Assembly (NCBI GenBank): GCA_964404395.1
Contig: CAYOKA010000143.1
Span: 1 to 5,646, forward strand
Reading direction: 5' to 3'
Origin: JAAYBT01 sp964404395
GTDB lineage: Bacteria > Bacillota > Clostridia > Acetivibrionales > DTU013
Length of the DNA stretch: 5,646 nt
In this document: one piece after another, positions 1 to 4,944 of the stretch
Layout: each line of letters starts with the position of its first letter
Numbering within the stretch: the first letter of the stretch is position 1
Notes under the pieces: generated by a model
What the model was told of the DNA's origin: nothing
Database searches by the model: none
The model's input: only the letters and a program-made list of their open reading frames with translations
Program-made: the position numbers and the translations under genes

Positions 1-830
1 AGCTTGATGCAGCCGGAAAGCCATTATTCGCAGGGGCGGGCACTTACGGATGGTTAACTATCATATCAACGCTATCCTGGGGATTGGGCTATTTTGGGAT
101 GCCTCAGGTTCTGTTAAGATTTATGGCTATTACTAGGTCCACCGAACTGAAAAAATCGAGGAGAATTGCAACGGTATGGTGTGTTATTTCCCTTGCTGCG
201 GCGGTTGCTATAGGGTTAATCGGAAGGGTACTGTATCCTGCCGAGCTTTTAACGCGGGGTGCTTCGGAAAATATATTTATCATCATGTCGACCAATTTAC
301 TGCCTACCTTGCTGGCCGGCATAGTTATGTCCGGTATTCTGGCAGCAACTATGAGTTCATCTGATTCTTATCTGCTCATAGCTGCGTCTGCCTTCGCAAA
401 AGACCTTTATAAAGGGATTTTGAAAAAGAATGCTACTGACAAGCAGATTATGCTAATAACACGTATAACCTTGCTTGTTATTTCTGTGTTTGGCATAATT
501 ATCGCTTTGGATGAAAATAGTGTTATATTTAAGGTGGTTTCCTTTGCATGGGCGGGCTTTGGCGCGACCTTCGGGCCTATTATGATATTCTCGCTCTTCT
601 GGAAGCGGACTACCCGAGCCGGTGCAATTGCAGGAATGCTTACAGGAGGAGGAATGGTATTTATATGGAAACTTCTCCTGAGCCCAATTGGCGGAGTATT
701 CGGTATTTACGAGCTTCTTCCGGCCTTTGTACTATCCTGCATTGCAATAGTTGTAGCGTCACTGTTGACTAAGAAGCCGGATCAATCGATTTTGGAGGAA
801 TTTGAGCTGGCAAAAACCTTTGATTGCTAG
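1..830 (+). CDS. putP: Sodium/proline symporter (SSS family), C-terminal part, 5' end outside window
   Basis: This is the C-terminal 275 residues of a sodium:solute symporter that imports proline (or a related solute) with Na+ across the cytoplasmic membrane. The reading frame is open from the left edge (first full codon at position 3), so the gene starts upstream; the in-frame TTG at 84 is internal. PutP-like landmarks are the GYFGMPQ/LLRFMA segment near the start, a LLAGIVMSGILAATMSSSDS helix (the serine-rich stretch aligns with the Na+-site helix of E. coli PutP), AKDLYKG just after it, SFAWAGFGATFGP in a later helix, and a YELLPAF segment before the last helix. I count about seven hydrophobic segments, as expected for the distal half of a 13-helix protein. 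It ends in a short charged cytoplasmic tail. Family assignment is firm. Proline specificity is inferred from similarity to PutP as remembered, and other SSS substrates are possible. No terminator is visible between its stop and the thrS promoter. Confidence 0.85.
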   Translation, partial: LDAAGKPLFAGAGTYGWLTIISTLSWGLGYFGMPQVLLRFMAITRSTELKKSRRIATVWCVISLAAAVAIGLIGRVLYPAELLTRGASENIFIIMSTNLLPTLLAGIVMSGILAATMSSSDSYLLIAASAFAKDLYKGILKKNATDKQIMLITRITLLVISVFGIIIALDENSVIFKVVSFAWAGFGATFGPIMIFSLFWKRTTRAGAIAGMLTGGGMVFIWKLLLSPIGGVFGIYELLPAFVLSCIAIVVASLLTKKPDQSILEEFELAKTFDC

Positions 831-854
831 CATTTGCGTATCACAAAATCGTGG

Positions 855-882
855 TTGACAACGGATGTGATTGGGATATAAT
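855..882 (+). promoter_or_regulatory. Sigma-A type promoter for the thrS leader
   Basis: A perfect -35 hexamer TTGACA (855-860) and a perfect -10 hexamer TATAAT (877-882) are separated by 16 bp. Transcription should start around 888-890, about 15-20 nt before the first paired base of T-box stem I. Two perfect hexamers at near-optimal spacing directly before a T-box leader make this a convincing housekeeping promoter. The high basal strength fits a gene controlled by downstream attenuation rather than at initiation. Confidence 0.88.
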
Positions 883-1046
883 AAATGAAAGCTAATATTT
901 AATTCGTACAGTGAAGGGAAGAGTAGACTGTTGTAGCCTTGTCAGAGAGAGACCGCCCGGGCTGAAAGCGGACTTGAGGCAATTCAGTTGAATACCACCC
1001 CGGAGTACGGGCGTTGATAACGTTACAATCATAATGAGACCGAATT

Positions 1047-1079
1047 AGGGTGGAACCACGGGAGTATGCTCTCGTCCCT
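1047..1079 (+). promoter_or_regulatory. T-box antiterminator
   Basis: The mutually exclusive antiterminator can be drawn exactly. AGGG (1047-1050) pairs with CCCT (1076-1079). A seven-base bulge TGGAACC (1051-1057) follows. A second helix of seven pairs joins 1058-1064 to 1069-1075 (one G-T pair) around a TATG loop. The TGGA in the bulge is the site that pairs with the free NCCA end of uncharged tRNA. Its fourth base, A, predicts a U discriminator base on the cognate tRNA-Thr. The 3' strand of this structure (1069-1079) is the same sequence used by the 5' arm of the terminator, which is what makes it a switch. Confidence 0.93.
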
Positions 1080-1113
1080 TGTATAAGCTACAAGTGACGG
1101 GAGCTTTTGTTTT
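1068..1113 (+). terminator. Intrinsic terminator of the thrS T-box
   Basis: A 16-position stem pairs 1068-1083 with 1089-1104 (14 Watson-Crick pairs, one T-G wobble, one C/T mismatch) around a five-base TAAGC loop. It is followed by TTTTGTTTT (1105-1113). The 5' arm overlaps the antiterminator, so the two structures exclude each other. With charged tRNA-Thr the terminator should form and transcription should stop about 300 nt before thrS. Confidence 0.93.
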
Positions 1114-1128
1114 CGGGCGTGATAAGCA

Positions 1129-1238
1129 TCGGACTGCGGCGTCAGCCATCGGTCACAAAAAGCCTCACATATAGAAATATGCTGCGTTTTTTGTGCCTCG
1201 GCTTCCTTGCATTCCTTGCTTCTGACGCCCGAAAACCA
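1129..1238 (+). repeat. Hairpin-forming tandem repeat, copy 1
   Basis: This is the first of two direct repeats of about 110 bp with a 121-bp period. It matches copy 2 at 105 of 110 positions with no gaps. It contains an imperfect hairpin: CACAAAAA (1154-1161) pairs with TTTTTGTG (1188-1195), and CATAT (1168-1172) pairs with ATATG (1177-1181) around AGAA, with a short irregular middle section. An outer perfect inverted pair GGCGTCAG (1138-1145) and CTGACGCC (1222-1229) closes the unit. Near the 3' end TTCCTTGC occurs twice at 9-bp spacing (1203-1210, 1212-1219). I see no convincing gene in it. The symmetry resembles REP/MITE-type dispersed elements, but dispersal elsewhere in the genome cannot be judged from this window. 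Confidence 0.9.
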
Positions 1239-1249
1239 GGATGAAGGCG

Positions 1250-1359
1250 TCGGACTGCGGCGTCAGCCATCGGTCACAAAAAGCCTCGCATATAGCAATA
1301 TGCTACGTTTTTTGTGCCTCGGCTTCCTTGCATTCCTTGCTTCTGGCACCCGAAAACCA
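1250..1359 (+). repeat. Hairpin-forming tandem repeat, copy 2
   Basis: This is the second copy of the unit, differing from copy 1 at five bases. Its central hairpin is better formed: CACAAAAA (1275-1282) with TTTTTGTG (1309-1316), and a six-pair apex GCATAT (1288-1293) with ATATGC (1298-1303) around AGCA. GCC (1266-1268) with GGC (1321-1323) can extend it. Its outer inverted pair is degraded (GGCGTCAG at 1259-1266 versus CTGGCACC at 1343-1350), unlike the perfect pair in copy 1. The same doubled TTCCTTGC occurs at 1324-1331 and 1333-1340. The copy ends about 40 bp before the thrS ribosome binding site, and its reading frame runs without a stop into thrS. Confidence 0.9.
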
Positions 1360-1398
1360 AGGAGATAGGCTCGAAATGGATATAGATGAGATAGTAAA

Positions 1399-1404
1399 AG
1401 GAGG
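1399..1404 (+). promoter_or_regulatory. Ribosome binding site that fixes the thrS start
   Basis: AGGAGG, a full match to the anti-Shine-Dalgarno core, sits 7 nt before the ATG at 1412. This selects 1412 over two in-frame upstream ATGs: 1241, inside the repeat region, and 1376, which has only a distant AGGAG (1360-1364, 11 nt away). Confidence 0.93.
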
Positions 1405-1411
1405 AGAAAAT

Positions 1412-3319
1412 ATGATAAAGGTTACACTTAAAGATGGAAGTATCAATGAATATCCCAAAGGAACGACGGTAATGCAGGTGGCAGAAAGCATCAGCGCAGG
1501 CCTTGCGAGAGTTGCATTGGCGGCAGAGCTTGATGGTGAGGTTGTGGATCTTTCAACCGTATTGGATAAGGATTGTAGCCTGAACCTGCTTACCTTTGAC
1601 AGCGAAGGCGGCAAGCATGCTTTCAGGCACACGGCTTCTCACATCATGGCACAGGCGGTGAAGAGGCTATACCCCAACGCTAAGCTGGCTATTGGGCCGG
1701 CGATTGAAAACGGCTTCTACTATGATTTTGAGATGGAGGAACCGTTTACACCGGAGGATCTGGAAAAGATTGAAGCTGAAATGGGCAGGATTATAAAAGA
1801 GAATCTTGGACTTGAGCATTTTTCCCTGCCCCGTGAGGATGCAATCAAATACATGCAGGAGATGGGTGAACCCTATAAAGTTGAGCTGATAGAGGATTTG
1901 CCGGAGGATGCAATCATATCATTCTACAAGCAGGGGGACTTTACAGATCTGTGCGCAGGGCCACACATACCTTCCACAGGGAAGGTAAAAGCATATAAGC
2001 TTACATCCATAGCAGGAGCATATTGGAGAGGCAACGAAAAGAATAAGATGCTTCAGAGGATTTATGGTACTGCATTTATGAAGAAAAGCGATCTGGATGA
2101 GTACATTTTCCGGATTGAGGAAGCCAAAAAACGCGATCACAGAAAGCTGGGAAGGGAGCTGGATCTATTTGATATTTTGGAGGAAGGACCGGGATTTCCC
2201 TTCTTTATGCCTAAGGGAATGGTTCTGCGCAATGAGCTTGAGAACTTTTGGAGAGAAGAACATAAGAAGCGTGGCTATCAGGAAATAAATACCCCCATAA
2301 TATTAAATAAGGATTTGTGGCTGCGGTCAGGACACTGGGATCATTACAAGGATAATATGTATTCGGTTGTAATAGATGAGTCGGATTTTGCAATCAAACC
2401 GATGAACTGCCCGGGAGGGATGCTTGTGTACAAACGCAAGCTGCATTCCTACAGGGATTTGCCCCAGAGGATGGGTGAGCTTGGCCTGGTTCACAGGCAT
2501 GAGCTGTCCGGCGCCTTGCATGGATTGATGAGGGTCAGATGCTTCACACAGGATGATGCCCATATATTCATGACGCCAGATCAGATTCAGGATGAAGTGC
2601 TTGGAGTTATTAATTTGATTGACGATTTCTACAATGTTTTTGGCTTCAAGTACCATGTTGAGCTATCTACGAGACCGGAGGATTCCATGGGAAGCGATGA
2701 GCAGTGGGAGATGTCGACCAGGGCTCTCAAAGGCGCACTGGATGTTAAGAAAATCAAATATAGAATCAACGAGGGCGACGGTGCATTCTATGGGCCGAAG
2801 ATTGATTTTCATCTGGAGGATTCCCTTGGACGTACCTGGCAATGTGGTACAATACAATTAGACATGCAGATGCCCGAGAGATTTGACCTCAATTATGTAG
2901 GCACAGATGGTGAAAAGCACAGGCCGGTCATGATTCACAGGGTGGTATTCGGCAGCATTGAACGATTTATTGCAATCCTTACGGAGCACTTCGCAGGAGC
3001 TTTCCCCGTATGGATATCTCCTGTGCAGGTAAAGGTCCTCGGAATTGTAGAAAAGCACAATCCATATGTACTTGAGGTTCAGAAAAAGCTTGAAGATCTG
3101 GGCATCAGGACAGAGGTGGACATCAGGAACGAAAAGATAGGATTTAAAATCAGGGAAGCTCGGATGGAGAAGATTCCATACATGCTGGTTGTAGGAGACA
3201 AGGAGATGGAGAGTGGCCAGGTAGCTGTCAGATCACGCAAGGAAGGCGACCTGGGAGCAGTGTATCTGGATGCCTTCATAACCAGGATTACTGAAGAAAT
3301 TAAAACAAAGGCAATATAG
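1412..3319 (+). CDS. thrS: Threonyl-tRNA synthetase (ThrRS)
   Basis: This cytoplasmic class II synthetase ligates threonine to tRNA-Thr using ATP. The product is 635 residues, the usual bacterial full length. Domains in order are: an N-terminal TGS domain (about 1-61, starting MIKVTLKDGS); the editing domain (about 65-225) with the HxxxH pair His73/His77 and Cys181-x3-His185, which clears Ser-tRNA-Thr; the catalytic core (about 240-530) with zinc ligands Cys333, His384 and His509, motif 2 around HRHELSGALHGLMRVRCFTQ, and motif 3 GSIERF (514-519); and a C-terminal anticodon-binding domain beginning near VWISPVQVKVLG. All these key residues are present, so it should be active and editing-competent. 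The ATG at 1412 was chosen for its AGGAGG site and because the TGS domain begins there. The frame is open back to an ATG at 1241, but that 57-residue extension comes from repeat DNA. Control by the upstream threonine T-box is expected. thyA follows 66 bp downstream. Confidence 0.98.
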   Translation: MIKVTLKDGSINEYPKGTTVMQVAESISAGLARVALAAELDGEVVDLSTVLDKDCSLNLLTFDSEGGKHAFRHTASHIMAQAVKRLYPNAKLAIGPAIENGFYYDFEMEEPFTPEDLEKIEAEMGRIIKENLGLEHFSLPREDAIKYMQEMGEPYKVELIEDLPEDAIISFYKQGDFTDLCAGPHIPSTGKVKAYKLTSIAGAYWRGNEKNKMLQRIYGTAFMKKSDLDEYIFRIEEAKKRDHRKLGRELDLFDILEEGPGFPFFMPKGMVLRNELENFWREEHKKRGYQEINTPIILNKDLWLRSGHWDHYKDNMYSVVIDESDFAIKPMNCPGGMLVYKRKLHSYRDLPQRMGELGLVHRHELSGALHGLMRVRCFTQDDAHIFMTPDQIQDEVLGVINLIDDFYNVFGFKYHVELSTRPEDSMGSDEQWEMSTRALKGALDVKKIKYRINEGDGAFYGPKIDFHLEDSLGRTWQCGTIQLDMQMPERFDLNYVGTDGEKHRPVMIHRVVFGSIERFIAILTEHFAGAFPVWISPVQVKVLGIVEKHNPYVLEVQKKLEDLGIRTEVDIRNEKIGFKIREARMEKIPYMLVVGDKEMESGQVAVRSRKEGDLGAVYLDAFITRITEEIKTKAI

Positions 3320-3385
3320 GGCACTGGAAGCAGGGGTAGGGTACTTTTTGTTTCATGTTGGCCTTGTGGGAGAGGGGATTGGATT

Positions 3386-4216
3386 ATGAGCAAAGCGGAT
3401 AGTATTTTCATACAGATGTGCAGGGATATACTGGACAATGGGTATTCCTCCGAGGGAGAGAAGGTAAGGGCCGTTTGGGATGACGGCAAGCCTGCCTACA
3501 CCATTAAAAAATTCGGCGTCGTTAACCGTTATGACCTTTCTGAAGAGTTTCCAATACTGACTTTGCGCAGAACCAACCTTAAGGCTGCTGTTGATGAATT
3601 GCTGTGGATTTGGCAAAAAAAGTCCAACAATATAAATGATTTGAATAGCCGCATATGGGACAGCTGGGCGGATGAAACAGGCTCCATAGGCAAGGCTTAC
3701 GGTTACCAGCTGGCCGTCAAGCACAAGTACGCGGAGGGAGAATTTGACCAGGTGGACAGAGTGCTTTACGATTTGAAGCACAATCCCTACAGCAGACGGA
3801 TAATGACGAATTTGTACAACCACAGCGACCTTCATGAAATGAACCTTTATCCCTGTGCATACTCTATGACATTCAATGTAACCGGTAATCGGCTCAACGG
3901 CATATTGAACCAGCGTTCACAGGATGTGCTGGTGGCCAACAACTGGAATGTATGCCAGTATGCAATTTTGATTCACATGCTTGCCCAGGTCAGCGGGCTG
4001 GAAGCCGGGGAGCTTGTGCATGTAATAGCGGATGCACACATCTATGACAGGCACATAGCCCTTGTGGAGGAATTGATTGGAAGGACTCCCTATCCGGCTC
4101 CGAGGCTGGTGATGAATCCCGATGTGAAGGACTTTTATGATTTTAAGGTTGAGGACTTTGTACTGGAGAACTATCAGAGGGGGCCGCAGATTAAGAACAT
4201 CCCTGTGGCAGTATAA
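3386..4216 (+). CDS. thyA: Thymidylate synthase, clostridial-type ThyA
   Basis: This enzyme methylates dUMP to dTMP using 5,10-methylene-tetrahydrofolate, releasing dihydrofolate; it acts in the cytoplasm as a dimer. The product is 276 residues, slightly longer than E. coli ThyA (264). Visible landmarks are LLWIWQKKSNNINDLN and WDSWADETGSIGKAYGYQL in the first half, the phosphate-binding pair Arg137-Arg138 (SRRI), the catalytic Cys157 in LYPCAY, the dUMP-phosphate motif RSQD (177-180), Asn188 in NNWNVCQYA (dUMP base recognition), DAHIYDRH with His218 and Tyr220, and the terminal IPVAV that matches the conserved C-terminus. Differences from the E. coli pattern are no RTGTGT loop near the N-terminus (EKVRAVWDDG instead) and Ala rather than His after the catalytic Cys. 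I take this as the divergent clostridial branch, not a defect. It starts at ATG 3386 after GGGAGAGGGG (3368-3377). It probably shares a transcript with thrS and dfrA. Confidence 0.96.
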   Translation: MSKADSIFIQMCRDILDNGYSSEGEKVRAVWDDGKPAYTIKKFGVVNRYDLSEEFPILTLRRTNLKAAVDELLWIWQKKSNNINDLNSRIWDSWADETGSIGKAYGYQLAVKHKYAEGEFDQVDRVLYDLKHNPYSRRIMTNLYNHSDLHEMNLYPCAYSMTFNVTGNRLNGILNQRSQDVLVANNWNVCQYAILIHMLAQVSGLEAGELVHVIADAHIYDRHIALVEELIGRTPYPAPRLVMNPDVKDFYDFKVEDFVLENYQRGPQIKNIPVAV

Positions 4217-4344
4217 TAATGTGAGTGTGGCTGTATGGCGGTATGCAATATGAAGGTGCAACGGTGTGTAGCGTGAAAGTGCTGTTACAGCCCAGCGATA
4301 ATTACCTTTGTTGGGTTTGAATGAGATATGTTGAGGTGGGTTAG

Positions 4345-4851
4345 ATGAAAGCGATTTTGTCAGCGGACATGAACTGGGGAATAGGGTATAAGGGAAATTT
4401 ACTACAGCGAGTACCCGAGGATATGAGGTTTTTTGCCAAGATGACCAGGGGCAGGGTTGTGGTTATGGGCAGGGGAACTCTGGAAAGCTTTCCCGGGAAG
4501 CAGCCACTAAAGGACAGGACCAATATTGTACTGACCGGAAGTGCTAGCTTTGATTGTGAAGGGCTCATTATCTGCCCTTCTCTCGAAGAGCTGTTTGAGA
4601 GGCTAAAGGATTATCCGACCGACGATGTGTATGTAATCGGTGGGGAATCTGTTTACACGCAGCTGCTGCCATATTGTTCGGAGGTATATGTGACAAGGTT
4701 CGAAAAGGAATTTGAAGCAGACCGTCATTTCCCGAACCTTGATTGTCAGGAAAACTGGGAGCTGGCATCGGAAAGTGCCGAAAGCAGCTATGAGGGTATG
4801 AAATTCAAGTATCTAAGGTATGTGAATAACAATACTCTTGCCTTGCCGTAA
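4345..4851 (+). CDS. dfrA: Dihydrofolate reductase
   Basis: This enzyme (also called FolA) reduces dihydrofolate to tetrahydrofolate with NADPH, recycling the product of the adjacent thymidylate synthase. The product is 168 residues, normal for bacterial DHFR. It starts with the typical strand and loop MKAILSADMNWGIGYKGNL. The catalytic acid is Asp26 in VPEDMRFF (E. coli Asp27). Other landmarks are the NADPH-binding MGRGTLES (41-48, Thr45), Arg58 in KDRTNIVLT (substrate carboxylate contact, E. coli Arg57), the cofactor-loop IGG at 98-100 with Tyr104, and EVYVTRF with Thr117. The position equivalent to E. coli Trp22 is Gln21. The start is supported by GAGGTG (4333-4338), 6 nt before the ATG. 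It lies 128 bp after thyA on the same strand and is followed by a strong hairpin. Target of trimethoprim-type antifolates by family. Confidence 0.96.
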   Translation: MKAILSADMNWGIGYKGNLLQRVPEDMRFFAKMTRGRVVVMGRGTLESFPGKQPLKDRTNIVLTGSASFDCEGLIICPSLEELFERLKDYPTDDVYVIGGESVYTQLLPYCSEVYVTRFEKEFEADRHFPNLDCQENWELASESAESSYEGMKFKYLRYVNNNTLALP

Positions 4852-4876
4852 TAGGCTGAAGGAGAGTGTTACAAGT

Positions 4877-4925
4877 TAAACCCCGGTAATCTCATCAATC
4901 TCAGTTGATGGAAAACCGGGGTTTA
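4877..4925. terminator. Hairpin between convergent genes, likely bidirectional terminator
   Basis: An 11-bp perfect stem pairs 4877-4887 with 4915-4925, including CCCCGG with CCGGGG. Inside it, CATCAA (4893-4898) pairs with TTGATG (4905-4910) around a six-base loop. On the plus strand the stem runs into TTTATTGTT, and on the minus strand into TTTAAC, so both U-tracts are moderate. It lies 25 bp past the dfrA stop and 19 bp past the end of the minus-strand foldase gene, so it can end transcription from both sides. Confidence 0.85.
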
Positions 4926-4944
4926 TTGTTGCTACTGTTACTGC

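Larger units (their letters stand above)
906..1113 (+). ncRNA. T-box riboswitch (tRNA-Thr responsive) controlling thrS
   Basis: This is a transcription-attenuating leader that reads the charging state of tRNA-Thr. Stem I spans about 906-1008. Its base pairs GTAC (906-909) with GTAC (1005-1008); the GTGA (911-914) and CGGA (1001-1004) elements resemble the GA/kink-turn motif; GGG (916-918) can pair with CCC downstream of the specifier. The specifier loop has AGTAGA (922-927) on one side and GAAT plus ACC plus A on the other, giving a threonine specifier ACC at 994-996. The AGAGAGA bulge (944-950) and the distal hairpin CCGC/GCGG (953-956, 968-971) match the tRNA-elbow-binding end. A small CGTT/AACG hairpin (1012-1022) may be stem III. 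The T-box sequence AGGGTGGAACCACG is at 1047-1060. A frame-shifted reading of the specifier (TAC, Tyr) is possible on paper, but the purine after ACC and the adjacent thrS favour Thr. Confidence 0.95.

Noticed and set aside
84..830. Treating TTG 84 as the start of the symporter gene
   Set aside because: The frame is open to the left edge and the upstream codons read as a symporter membrane segment, so the gene simply continues outside the window.
885..902. Five-codon ORF (ATG AAA GCT AAT ATT TAA) at the start of the leader as a leader peptide
   Set aside because: It overlaps the predicted transcription start, has no ribosome binding site, no threonine codons, and the T-box already explains the regulation.
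1129..1359. CRISPR array
   Set aside because: There are only two copies, the repeated unit is about 110 bp with internal hairpins, and there is no unique spacer of CRISPR size.
1241..1411. In-frame upstream extension of thrS starting at ATG 1241
   Set aside because: It is encoded by repeat DNA, has no ribosome binding site of its own that I can see, and precedes a perfect AGGAGG plus ATG at 1412 where the TGS domain starts.
4235..4276. A 13-codon ORF in the thyA-dfrA gap
   Set aside because: It lacks a ribosome binding site and has no recognisable sequence; an ORF of this length is expected by chance.
4291..4318. Weak hairpin CCCAGC/GTTGGG followed by TTT between thyA and dfrA
   Set aside because: Six pairs including a wobble, a 13-base loop and only three T residues are too weak for a terminator. 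The rest of the 128-bp gap shows nothing I can support.
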